DNA from: Aedes albopictus
Taxonomy: Eukaryota > Arthropoda > Insecta > Diptera > Culicidae
Assembly: GCF_035046485.1 (NCBI RefSeq)
Contig: NC_085137.1
Location: forward strand, 481,300,252 to 481,364,251
DNA length: 64,000 bases
Reading direction: 5' to 3'
Part shown: positions 23,440-33,923 of the stretch, one piece after another
Numbering within the stretch: the first letter of the stretch is position 1
Layout: every line of letters starts with the position of its first letter
Translations under genes and position numbers: made by a program
Notes under the pieces: model-generated
The model's database searches: none
Told to the model about the DNA's origin: nothing
Seen by the model: only the letters and a program-made list of their open reading frames with translations

Positions 23440-25004
23440 AAGTTTGAGCACAAGTTTTGTACCCGTGCATAAACTCGGGTACAATTATGATATGCTGTGT
23501 TGTACACCGGTGCGCATCGCTTTGTCATGTTACAAGTGTGGAAATTTTCAGATCCTTATGATTTGGAAAGCTTGTGTCTTTGGCAAATTTGTTTGGTTGT
23601 TCAATTAAGATTATGTACCGTTTGATTCGAAATTCCACCGCTACGTGGTACTAGTGAACGTGTATATTTTACATTTAAAGTATCTCAGAAACATTATAAC
23701 TAAGAAGAATGATGATTTCGGAAAAATAGTGTAGTAGGTTAAAGTCTTACAGACGATGTTACTAGCTCTGCGAAGCAAGTGAATGTTTTAGTCAAATTCC
23801 ACTTCATTTGACACACTTAATCCACAGAGATTTCAATAAAAACCATCGTTACGAAAACGTTTCCGCCCAATGCTAATCATACTGTGTTTGGCGGGGCTAT
23901 CACTAGGTGGCGGTAGTGAGCAAGCGTCAAAGAGAATCAAAAACGATATCACGAGTGGTCAATCGATCACCTACCGAATATTTGAATCAACCGTTTAAAA
24001 GGTGATCGATGTGAAGCGAGCGAAGTGTAACGTCTGTTTCCTGTGTTTAATCCTTAGTTATAGTAATTTAATGAACTGTTGTCAAATAAGAATCATCTTA
24101 CCAGACGCGTTCTAACCTCAAGTAGACTTCCCCAATCAAGCCCTAATTTGTACTGATTATAACTAACTAGCTAGGAACTAGCAGACACAAATCAAAAACT
24201 TTTGCAACTAGTGTATCCCAGTGGCAGAAACAAAAATCAATCGGCTAATCAACAGAGAGACCATACTTTACCAAACAACTTTGCCGAAGACAGCATCGAT
24301 TTAGAACATTTGTTGGCTCTTTAGCGCTGCCTAGCGGTGAAATTTCAAATCAAATGATTCATCATCTGTAAGTCCTTGGTCAGTCAAACAACTTTGCCAA
24401 AGACACTTAAAAAATATTCGCGGGCTCGGCTTTTCGCGCACAGCCGACTGCTTAGCAAACTCAAAAACTGATGTCTCAGTAAAAATTACGTGTGTTTGCT
24501 GATTCTCAGCAAAACAGTTGCCCAATCTCAGCAATAAACTGTCAAAGTTGCTGAGATCTCGGCAATGTTGTTGTTTTCCGAGCACTCGGCTGTGCCGAAC
24601 TCGGCGAAAGTATGAAAAATGCTGAGATCTCGACACTCCATATTAAGTGTGATAGCATTTTATGTAGTGAAAAAAAAAACGTATTTCTTGATTATTCTCT
24701 ATTTAAATTTTTAGTGGAGTTCTTGGAGTCAATGATATTACAATTTCTAGAAAAATAACTTTTGGAATTTCTGAAATTCCAGGAAAAAAATTCTTAAAAC
24801 AAACTATTTTGCACAGATAAAAATAATGGGAATTGCTTGTCAGTGAACTTCATTTTAGTCATGTAAACCTCCAAGTATGATGGTTTACATGACCTTGCTT
24901 GCAGTTAGGGTACCTAATAATAAGCTTATCTAAACGATAAAAGTTTGATAAACTTATCGACTTGCATTACTTAGTCGAAAATCATTATTATATTCAACAA
25001 CCAC
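23440..25004. other. No gene recognised; repeat scraps
   Basis: A piece at 23900-23960 (GGTGGCGGTAGTGAGCAAGC) has its reverse copy at 51530-51575, and GCTGCCTAGCGGTGAAATTT near 24327 resembles the edge at 27051-27075. A small palindrome, ATGTAAACC/GGTTTACAT, lies at 24862-24891. No coding sequence is supported, including the minus-strand frame at 24331-24636. Confidence 0.4.
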
Positions 25005-25882
25005 TATGGGGTAACTTTCAACATTTGACGAAACCTTCTATTATTTATCTTCATTTCATGATATATTTGACAAAAATAACCGAAATGGATCATTTATCGA
25101 TTACGTAACGCGTTCATTTTCAAATGACAATTCATTGTTTACATTTTTTTGCACGTGACTTTCAAACATTGTGAGGAAATACCACATTTTGAAGTTACAT
25201 TCAATTTTTGTTTATGAACGCTGTAAAGCAATCACCAACATCAATTCTGAACCTAGATGGAGTAAACTATTTCAGTTTAATACCCAAATTAGCGAGTTTG
25301 ACATTTACAAAGTAGAATAGGTGTGTTTCAACCATGTTTATTTAGCTGAAATTGCCAAACACCACTTCAAACTGAAGGCTACTTGAAGATGACTCACTCT
25401 ACCTTTTCAAGAAATGACAATAATCATTGTTGACATTTTGTAATGAGTGCTAAGTCACGAGAATCATATATATTTTGTGTTTGAGGGACGTGAGACCTGT
25501 TGCTAAAAGATATACTCTCGCTTGCAATAACTATCAATCCTTTCATGAAAAATTATATGTCAATTGGTTAGTGTACATCTTTTCATGGTATGTTTCATGC
25601 ATAACATCAAAAATTTACAATACAACTAAATACTAGAATGTAGTGCTGTTTAATGATAGCTAACTTAGCTTCATGTCCTATGTTGCAAGTTACCCCACAG
25701 ATGGGGAAACTTGCAACAATCATGTATTTCGCACCTCCTGATTAGGTGGCAACGTATTTTGGTAAACCAAGTGCTGCATAGTACGGGGTAATTAGCGTAC
25801 ACGATGCTTCACAGGATGTTTCAAATGTTTAGATTTTCAATGCTATTGCTTCAAAGTCGAAAAGTGTTGCAAGTTACCCCAT
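25005..25882. mobile_element. TIR element with GGGGTAACTTGCAACA ends
   Basis: The left end ATGGGGTAACTTTCAACA and the complement of the right end ATGGGGTAACTTGCAACA match at 17 of 18 bases. The same phrase occurs again internally at about 25684-25717 as a near-perfect palindrome (GTTGCAAGTTACCCC and GGGGAAACTTGCAAC). It is non-coding and the target duplication is unclear. Confidence 0.55.
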
Positions 25883-25981
25883 TTGACGGTATATAATAAG
25901 TTTACATGATATTTCATCAAGTGTTATGTATGACATGCCATGTAAATTTCTATGAAAACCCACGCTCCAATGAAGTGCATT

Positions 25982-26244
25982 ATATCAGGCCAAACATGTC
26001 TAAAGGTCCTATCTGCAGAAGAGAGGGTCTCTTTGGTTTCCCTCTCTTTCGTTAATATCTCAGCTGTTTATTTGTATTATGATTGCCTCCTTGCATTGAA
26101 CGATGGTTAAAACAATCGTCTTTTGATTTGTACTGCAAAAATAGTTTAATAGTGTACCATTAAATTGTAATACTTGAAAGAGAAAGTGAACAAAGAGAGC
26201 GTCTCTAATGCAGATAGGACCTATTGAAATGTTTGGCCTGATAT
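25982..26244. mobile_element. 263-bp MITE with long TIRs
   Basis: The left end ATATCAGGCCAAACATGTCT…AGGTCCTATCTGCA is mirrored at the right end (TGCAGATAGGACCTATTGAA…ATGTTTGGCCTGATAT). The arms are about 36-40 bp with a few mismatches. A purine-rich GAGAGAGGG/CCCTCTCTTTC pair lies just inside. No ORF. Confidence 0.75.
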
Positions 26245-26738
26245 GTTACAGAAATTAGCACTATTTTTTCGATTGGTGTGGTAGAAAAATCAGGGAGAAT
26301 TTCTGAAAAAAATGTTTGCGGTAATTCATGTTTTTATGGTGAAATCCTTAATCTTTGACCACTGAACTTCCTATCTGTTTCTTGAATTCTTGAGAGGATT
26401 TCTAAATTGGAGTAATTTCAGGACATTCCGGCGGAAGAAAGGATCACAAATTTTGGTAGAATCTCTGTAGAGGTTTTTAAAAGATACTTTCCAAGTAGCC
26501 CTCATGTCACAGATTAGTCCCGCAGTGCAGTTTTTTTGTGTGTACATGAGCTATAGTTATAGTATTCTAACGACATGTTAAAATTACGTGACTTTGACTG
26601 ATGCGCAACCAAAAGAAAATGCGCTGCGTGACTTTTTGTAACGTGTTGTTTGGGTTTGGATAAAAGTCTGATCCACGTTGTAGGTTGTACTAGTTCCTGG
26701 ATACATTGTTATGCGTTCCTCTTTACTCGCATATATTA

Positions 26739-27047
26739 AGCGTTCAATAAATAAACCCTTTTGTATTATTGTAGGTGACTATATGACAAAGAACTTTGTC
26801 GAAGACCTTAAAATGATCCGACGGCTGTGAAAAAAGTTATACCCTAGGCAAAGTGAGGCAAAGTATTGAGATTTCATTATTGACATTATTCCTTTACATG
26901 TATTGGAAAAACAGCAATAAAGTTTATCCTCACTTTACCTAAGGTATAACTTTTTTCACAGACGTTGGATCACTTTGCGGTCTTCGACAAAGTTGTTTGA
27001 CATATAGTCACCTACAATAATACCAAAGGGTTTGATTATTGAACGCT
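26739..27047. mobile_element. 309-bp foldback MITE, TA duplication
   Basis: Arms of about 120 bp (26739-26858 and 26928-27047) are reverse complements at roughly 85-90%. Outer ends AGCGTTCAATAA and the complement of AGCGTTCAATAATC are flanked by TA. Shared inner phrases include GTAGGTGACTATATGACAAA, TTTGTCGAAGACC and GTGAAAAAAGTTATACC. It would form a strong hairpin. Confidence 0.8.
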
Positions 27048-27469
27048 TACAGCGCCACCTAGCGGCAAAATTAGAAAACTTTAAATTTCTGCATACATTT
27101 GGCCAAGTTTTCCCATACAAACTTCAAGCGTTTTGAGCGCCCCTTAGGCTTAATTGATTTTGCTCAAATTTTGAACGTAGCTTCTAGGAGTCCAAAACAA
27201 CTGATTTAGGAGGTAAGACTTGACATTTTTCGAAATTTTTGTTTTTCATATAAGTGTGGGCCACCTTATTGCATACGCATTTTAGACACCTGCCTGCATG
27301 GTTCGGTGCCTCAGTATGCCGGATGCGAGTATATGTCTCGGTTATAAAAACAAGTCGCACTCGCTTGTAGTTAGTAGACACATTCGTGCGCGTTTATAAG
27401 TAGGCATATAAGCCGAATGAGAGTGGGCTCGGAGTCAGTTTGGCTTTATATTCCGCAGAACTCTTTCCT

Positions 27470-27600
27470 GTTGTGCGGCTTAGTTGGTTAAAGCGCCGAT
27501 CTAGCGAATATGGAGTAGTGGGTTTGAATCCCACCAGAACGCGATTTTTTCACAATTCCATTTCAAAATTCGCCAATTAATCAACATGCTTCCTAATTTT
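27470..27600 (+). mobile_element. SINE-D, tRNA-like head
   Basis: A-box-like GGCTTAGTTGGTTAAAGCGCC (27477-27497), then a T-arm GTGGGTTTGAATCCCAC (27519-27535) with B box, then AGAACGCGATTTTTTC and an AT-rich tail. The same design is at 16762-16890. The anticodon arm does not fold properly, so it is a SINE head and not a tRNA gene. Confidence 0.65.
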
Positions 27601-27743
27601 TAAGTTTTTCCTAGCACGTTCCGACGTACAAGCAAATCTGGTACATAAATATAGTAAATGGCAACATAGACATGTGAAATTATATAACGTTAGCAGTTGT
27701 AACTTAGTAATAAAGTTTTGAATTCCATAATGTTCAATATAGA

Positions 27744-27945
27744 GTGATGGTCTTCGTGGTCGTGCGACTAAGGTCACCAAGCCTTTAGTCGCATTGTGCT
27801 AAGGAGCGCGGGTTCGATTCCCGCCGCAGCTGTCAAGAAAGTTTATGGCTGTGCCACTGGGCGTTGCATGCGTCCGTTATCTAGTGTCGTGCTTCCTTCA
27901 AAGACCAAATAGCTCACTGGAAGCATTAAACGTGTCCGTGTCTTT
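27744..27945 (+). mobile_element. SINE-B variant, plus strand
   Basis: The head (TGGTCTTCGTGGTCGTGCGA, then B box GGTTCGATTCCC) is tRNA-derived. The body contains GTGCCACTGGGCGTTGCATG, GTGTCGTGCTTCCTTCAAAG and ends CGTGTCCGTGTCTTT. An inverted copy of the same variant lies at 29514-29711, 1.6 kb away. Confidence 0.8.
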
Positions 27946-28134
27946 AAATGTCCCTCCCGTCAATTAATAACCGTAGAAGGCTCAAACAACAATAACTTGG
28001 AAAATAACATTATTGCATCCGAATGAATCCTAAAGGTTTATCGAGTATTCTCGTCACGTTTTATTACTGAGACTTTCAGATCACCCAATCAGTAGAACGC
28101 TGTTTATGGTTTGATTGGTGAGCTCGTTCCATAC

Positions 28135-29226
28135 AACCCGTAACGTGGGTAGATCACCTTGGAATGGTGCGTTACGGCGTAAGATCTACCATACCATACC
28201 AAATTTTAATCTTGCTATTTTCCTGTCTGGTTAATTTAAATGCAGGATCAAAATTTGGTTTACTTTTTTTACTGTTTTTTTGTTTAATTGTTTTTTATTC
28301 TACTTTTGTAATTTGTTTTTCACTGCTAATGTACCGTTTGTTTCAGAGGGATGCAGGTAAATTTGTCCCATGTGTAAATAACAATTTACAAAAAATATAA
28401 CTGTTGTGAACGTATCACCATTTAATACTATTTTCTATTTCAGATTTACAAGCAGCGATCAAAACGGCAAAGCATCTCCTTTGTAGAAAGATTAAGATTA
28501 CCGTACGATTCCGTGGCAGGTAGACCACGGTGTCCGCGTCGATTTCTTCGAGCCGAGTTTCGTAATTTCGCGTGTTCTGTTTCGTAATTTCGTAATTTCA
28601 CGGGTGTTGATGTGTGTTTCTTCCGTTTCTTATTTTCGCGAATCTCGTTTTACGCGAACTATTTTTGATATAAAAAATGAAATGGCTGGAAGCCATCTGT
28701 TAGTTAAAATATAGTGATCGGGGCGTGAGTGTGGTATCCGGGATCAGTCGTACAACGCCAGTTAGCAGTAGATGCGGTTTTGTTTTCTCGAATTGATTGT
28801 GCGGTGGACATTATTCCCTGACATGTCGTGTATGTGAGGACGTATTCAATTTTTCGCGAGTGCATCGTTCATAGCAAAACAAGAATCGGTCTGGTGATTG
28901 TAGCAATTTGTTTACCAAAACAAACAAATCATCCCTTCCCGTATCCAAACTCCTAGTGATTACTCGTAGTAACGCAGAGAATTCCTCGGTTATTGGCCTA
29001 AGCGAGAATCACGTCATCACTTCCTTCCCTATCCTCAATTGACCCGCATTCGGACGCGGCCGGCGCTGGTATTGCTTTTTAAAAAAGTATTGGGATTTCA
29101 GCATTTACACAATGAGGAGAAGGCTAGTCCCAAGCATTATCTGTTGGTTCTTTGTGTAAATGCAGCTGTCCTTGCAATAACAGAGGAGCAACCGCGGGCG
29201 GTCAATCATGCTCATGCTCATGCTCA
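28135..29226 (+). mobile_element. Retroposon-like insert with 23-bp duplication
   Basis: The 23-bp sequence starting TGATTGGTGAGCTCGTTCC is repeated exactly at 28112-28134 and 29227-29249. The 1,092 bp between begin AACCCGTAACGTGGG and end in a short tandem (CATGCT)n tail at about 29205-29226. A long exact target duplication plus a simple-repeat 3' tail is what target-primed reverse transcription leaves. No RT is encoded; the 78-codon frame at 28164-28400 is hydrophobic and not recognised. It could be a 3' fragment of a LINE or a retrocopied RNA. Confidence 0.6.
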
Positions 29227-29249
29227 TGATTGGTGAGCTCGTTCCATAC

Positions 29250-29513
29250 TACTTCTATTCATTCGTCAGATTCCGTTCTTGTGTGTATCAGTTGTGACCG
29301 CGATTATTTCAAAACATTACAGTATTGTTTCGATTAGTTTCTTTTATGCTCGATATTTGTCATTTGTCAACTTACTTTTTTGCTTCCTGTTTCTATCGTT
29401 CCAAATGGGGAATGATAGTATTTCCCTTACCTTTTTCGTTATTGGAGCTAATACGTCTTCAATATAACTTCAATATACCAACAAATTCCACGATATTCCT
29501 ACGTTATGAAAAA
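29250..29513. other. No feature recognised
   Basis: T-rich sequence between the retroposon-like insert and the inverted SINE-B variant. The two short overlapping frames are unsupported. Confidence 0.4.
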
Positions 29514-29711
29514 TAGACACGGACACGTTCAATGCTTCCAGTGAGCTTTTCGCTCTTTGAAGGAAGCACGACACTAGACAACGTACTAGCATGCAACGCC
29601 CAGTGGCACAGCCGAAAACTTTTTCTGACAGCTGCGGCGGGAATCGAACCCGCGCTCCTCAGCACGATGCGACTAAGAGCTTGGTGACCCTAGCCACACG
29701 ACCACGGAGCA
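29514..29711 (-). mobile_element. SINE-B variant, minus strand
   Basis: Reverse copy of the variant at 27744-27945. It reads GACACGGACACGTTCAATGC at the left (tail) and GGGAATCGAACCCGCGCTCC near the right (complement of the B box). The two copies face each other and could pair in a transcript. Confidence 0.8.
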
Positions 29712-30667
29712 GCACGAAAGCGGTGGTTCAAAGGCTCTACAAATACAGGAAAAATATAACAACAAAAAATGGCATATTATTATGTTTCATAAGTAATCGG
29801 AATCGTTCAACATATATCGGTAGGAAAATCGTTAATTTCCCATATTCATAGATCGCATAACCGACTAAAGCTGACTTTGAGATCTGCCATTATTTCCCAA
29901 TTAAAAACATCCATCCCGTAACGATTGTACATCATTACAAGGTATTCTTGGTCTCTAGAAAGAACACTTATCATACCATTAACTTGTTACAATCCAGTGT
30001 ATTGTATTTTTACTGGAATTTTTTCTTTATGTATTAGGGACCCCCTCTACTCTTCTTTCCTCAGCACGGGTCGCATGATATCCTGGATCGGGGTTTCCTG
30101 TTTGGTGAACTTTTATCACCGGAACAGGTAGTTCGTAGTGCTATTCTAAGTTGATAGCTACATGGCAATGATTCTTGGATGCTTTCAGCTTTCTTTCTTT
30201 TTAGTTTATGATTTTATTACACTTTCATGTGATCCACTGCGCTTATTCTAGTAGACTCGAAGTGTGAATGTTATTTATTTTGAAACAATTCATAATTTAT
30301 TAAAAATTAATTCTATGTATTTTTCGAATTGTTGTGAGCAAAAATATAAAAAAATATCAGAAGAGTCCTTTATTTAAATGTTTGCCATCAGAACACTTAT
30401 CCACTGTAGATGTACATACAACATTGGGAAACATTTCACGAAAGACAACATTTCCCTTAGAAACCCTTGTAACACGTGTCCTCCCATCCATCCCAAGCGT
30501 TGACGTGTGATGAATCAACAAGCATCGGTGAGGACATTGCTCTGTTCTAATTATTGCACTACTTTACACCATCTGAATAATCTCGACCCCTGCAAGCCCA
30601 ATTAATTAACATTGTATCACCTTTCTTTTGTCTCTTCCCCTTTTCGCTCTATCTTCAACCAATTCAG
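29712..30667 (+). other. Intron before exon B
   Basis: AT-rich, with no repeat ends and no coding frames. The last about 45 bases are pyrimidine-rich (CTTTCTTTTGTCTCTTCCCC) and end in AATTCAG at 30667, a strong splice acceptor. Confidence 0.5.
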
Positions 30668-31350
30668 ACGACATCCCCATCCAAGGCCCCACCAAGGAGG
30701 AGAACGGCCAGCTGAGCAGTATTAACGAGGAAAGTGAAAGCGGCGGGGACGGGCCCAAGTCCGGCCCCGGCAAGGTGAAAGACTCCAAAACCCACAAGGT
30801 GCTGGTGAACTTTATGAAGCTGAAAGAAAAGGACAAGGATAAGGACGACGGGGGCGGGGGTGGTGGAATGGGGGGCGGTGGGGGTAATAAGAAATCTTCC
30901 GGCGGGATGAAGGAGAAGCTGGGTGGGAAGCAATCGCAGCTCCAGATGCAACAGCAGACCAGTGCCGAGCTGATCGAAGCGGAACGGGCCAGCCCGCAGA
31001 CGGCGGCCAAGCGGAAGAGCAATAGTATTGATATTATCAACAGTATGCCGTCGGCGGGTGTGCTGGGAAGTGGGGGTGTAGGCGGCGGAGGGGAACTGAT
31101 TGTGGGGGTGGTGAAACAATCGGTGCCATTGTCGAACGGGGGTGTGATGATGGGAACGGACGATAAGGATGTGCTGGACGGGGTGGATCGGAACGGTGGC
31201 GTTGCTGGGACGAATCCGCTGGAAGTGGGTGAATCGTTCGACTCGGGAAACGAGATGAGCCTCAACAACAACATCAACAACAATAACAACCTGGACAAAT
31301 CCGCGCTGGACATGAAGAACCACGGCAGTATACAAGTTAGTCAAGTTTAA
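30668..31350 (+). CDS. Terminal coding exon B of the same unidentified gene
   Basis: Seen: after the acceptor AATTCAG the frame opens with AC-GAC at 30668 and runs to TAA at 31348-31350, about 227 residues, in G+C-rich sequence with coding-like third positions. The first bases complete a phase-1 split codon exactly as in exon A, which begins AC-GAT. The peptide starts DDIPIQGPTKEENGQ, then an acidic Ser/Glu part, a Lys-rich part (VKDSKTHKVLVNFMKLKEKD), a Gly run broken by one Met, a Gln/Met stretch, RKSNSIDIINSMPS, a Gly/Val-rich middle, an Asn run near residues 201-210 and the end VSQV. No membrane or enzymatic domain is visible. The last three residues S-Q-V fit a class I PDZ ligand, absent from exon A. 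Low complexity points to a disordered cytoplasmic tail. It could instead belong to a separate gene, but the matched phase argues for alternative last exons. Confidence 0.8.
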
Positions 31351-32264
31351 AGATTCATCAGCTGGAAATGTGTTACGTAATTGTGTTAGAGTCGTTTATG
31401 TTGTTTAACTTTTGAGTTATTTACAGATCATAGTTTTTTTTTATACTCGGTACAATCCTTTTGCGGTATTAGGTTGGTGTATGTTCGCTAGTATGAGTTC
31501 GATTATGTGGTTTTATGTTAATAGAAAGACCTTTTCCCTACTATGAACGCTGATCTTGTATTTTTAGTTATTGAGAAATTATTCTTTAGATGCTACTGGT
31601 TTGCTTCGCTAATTTCTTTATTATCTTTACGTTTAGGTAAAAGCATATAACAGGATCTTTTTATATTTATTTTGATACCTTTATTTTACTTCAAACCAAT
31701 CCACTCGTCTTCCGCCGGTCGTTAAAAAGAACTATTTATTTTGTGCAGTGGGTGTTGCCATCAGTAAGTAGTACGTTTGCTACCCGAAGTTAGTAGGTGG
31801 GTGAAAAATTAAATCTTTGAATATTTATGGTAAACCCATGTTGAAGGTATAGCAATTGATACAGTGAGGACCCCATTTTTTCAGCCCCTGGTAGCATTCT
31901 TCGGTGCTTTGTGCTCAAAGATTCCAGTGGTATTGTGGTCAGAGAAAAAAAAAACTGGGATTTTCCAAGTGGATATTCAGTGCTTTTTCAGTGCTTTGAG
32001 ATTTCTTGAGGAAGCATGTGGGAATTTGGCTGATGGTTCTCGATAAGAATTGCCCAGTGCAGCGACCTGCACTGCAGTACATCTGACGTGGTCGAATGCT
32101 AACCGTAGAAAGAGAAAGAGTCGTAACCTGATATGATCTCGTCAGCAGCTGTCAGTCGATAGGGTAAGCGTTACGCCGAATGGGAAATGTGCGTACTTTA
32201 TCATGTTGACATGTTGAAGGGCAAGTCACTGAGAGATGTTAATTTTCAGACATATACCACTAGA
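31351..32264 (+). other. Putative 3' UTR and beyond
   Basis: No clean AATAAA is found soon after the stop. ATTAAA at 31808-31813 is the best signal, so the 3' UTR may be about 460 bp or longer. The 60-codon frame at 31864-32046 is not convincing. No repeats with ends are seen. Confidence 0.4.
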
Positions 32265-32835
32265 TCCCTGGAAGAATTCGTGGAGAAATTACCGGAGTAA
32301 TTACAGGACGAAACTCTATAGTAAATCCTGGAGGATTCTCATAAAAAAAATCTGTAGAATACTCTAGCGGAGCTCCCGGACAAATCCCTTGAGTAACTTC
32401 TGCAGGAATCCCTACTACATCCTACGAAGAAATCTTTAGAGCCATTCCTTTAAAGATGTCTCTGTTGGGACTTCAGATAAAATTCCTGAAGAAATCCACG
32501 GAGGAACTCCTGAAAAAAATTCTGGGGGACAATGTGGAGCAATTTCTTTCCAAAAAAAATCCCAGCAATGCAAGAATATTCTTATAGGATACCACGAGGA
32601 AATCCTGGAATCCAAAGAGGAAACCTTGAGGAATCCTATGAGAAAAATGGTTCGAATGATATCTGGAGAAATAACTGGAGATATCCATAGACATTTTTTA
32701 AGAAATCCCAGCGAGCAGCGATCCCCGGAGAAATCCCTGGATGAATGCCCGGTAGAATTTCTGAAGAAATCTTAGCAGGAATCACAAGAGGAATTTTCGG
32801 AAGAATCTCTAGGAAAATCCCTAGATAGATAATTA
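32265..32835 (+). repeat. GGAATTCCT/AATCC satellite block
   Basis: Degenerate units (GAAATCCTGGAGG, GAATCCCTA) in the same polarity as 16920-18960. It continues as 33540-33765 after the Y element, which looks inserted into it. Confidence 0.75.
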
Positions 32836-32843
32836 ACCAGTTA

Positions 32844-33526
32844 CACTAGTTTACAGCATTTTTGAACTCGGTAAGCTAAGCTGGTGATCATTTCTGGTGT
32901 AGAATCATAACCTGAGTTCGAAAACGCGAGGGGAAAAAAATACAGTAGAGCGGAAATTTTTTCGATTTTCCATACAAGGTTGATGATTTGAAATCGATAT
33001 TTGTTCTATTTTTAAGCAAAGTCGCTCACTTCACACACCTCATTCTCCGTAATCAATGCTCCGATTGAGCTGAATTTTTTACTGTATCTCGCCTACATAT
33101 GATATGTCAAATAAACGTTGAGAATGAATTTTTAAATTATTTTTTTCTTATAGAAAAAAATACATTTCTTTATATATTTTTGGAAATTTTGCTAAAATTT
33201 AAGGAGATCGTCCCCAAAACTCGCCAATATCTTGAATTCTATCAACCTGACGCAAAACCTGCATTTAGATGATCGAATGGTATTATGTTCATCTTTTAAT
33301 TTATGGAAAAAGATTTAAAATTGATTGAACAAAACGCAAGATATTTGAATTATCTTAAATTCCATATTTTAAAAAGTTGTAAAACTCGATTTTGAGCTAA
33401 AACTCAAAAACTGTTCTACTTCAAATTTTTTGATGCACGGTTTCGAAATCAGCGCTAAATTATGCTTCAAAAATTTTGGTCGTTGACAGAATTTCACGAC
33501 TTTCGTTTTATTTTGTAAACTAGTGT
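32844..33526 (-). mobile_element. Y-family TIR element, copy 2
   Basis: Ends CACTAGTTTACAG and the complement of (A)CACTAGTTTACAAA lie at TA dinucleotides (32842-32843, 33527-33528). It is the reverse-complement of 21103-22018 and carries the intact SINE target site. Length is 683 bp. The flanks CCCTAGATAGAT and ATCTATCTAGGG are themselves complementary. Confidence 0.8.
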
Positions 33527-33539
33527 TATCTATCTAGGG

Positions 33540-33765
33540 ATTCACGGAGTAAATCTGGAAGAAATTATTGGAGAAATCTCCACAGACGTTTCTTGATACA
33601 TCCTTAAAAGAATTCCTGTAGAAATTTCTGGGAAAATTCCTACAGAAATTCCAACAGGAACTTCTGGAGGAGTCCCAGCAGAAGTTTCTGAAGGAATCCC
33701 AAGAAAAACTTCTAGAGGTACCACAGGAGAAATGCCTGATAAAATTCTCAGGGACTTATTTGGAG
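33540..33765 (+). repeat. Satellite block, continuation
   Basis: Units such as AATTCCTGTAGAAATTTCTG and GGAACTTCTGGAGGAGTCCC. Same polarity as 32265-32835, interrupted by the Y element. Confidence 0.7.
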
Positions 33766-33793
33766 GGAAGGGTTTCGAACGAATGCATAATCC

Positions 33794-33894
33794 TTAACCG
33801 TTATGTGTCCGACAATTGTTTTGCTTTTTTCTACACCGTGCTTTTTGAATGGGCGCTGGGTACCCGGGTACCTTGTCGGCCACATAAGGGTTAA
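33794..33894. mobile_element. TTAA mini-element, copy 1
   Basis: TTAA at 33794-33797 and 33891-33894 flank a 93-bp core with inverted ends CCGTTATGTGTCCGAC and the complement of CCCTTATGTGGCCGAC. A second copy is at 35115-35215. TTAA target sites are typical of piggyBac-type transposases (inference). The core contains GGGTACCCGGGTACC, itself palindromic. Confidence 0.8.
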
Positions 33895-33923
33895 GCATAA
33901 ATCACAAAAATAGAGCCATGCAC

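Noticed and set aside
27472..27545. Possible tRNA gene
   Set aside because: T-arm and A-box are present but the anticodon arm and acceptor stem do not fold, and a related copy with the same tail at 16762 shows it is a SINE head.
28135..29226. Solo LTR
   Set aside because: The flanking duplication is 23 bp, far longer than the 4-6 bp of LTR elements, and the ends are not TG…CA.
30606..31344. Two long antisense frames opposite exon B
   Set aside because: They are shadows of G+C-rich coding sequence; Pro/Ser/Leu and His/Gln/Val runs mirror the sense codons.
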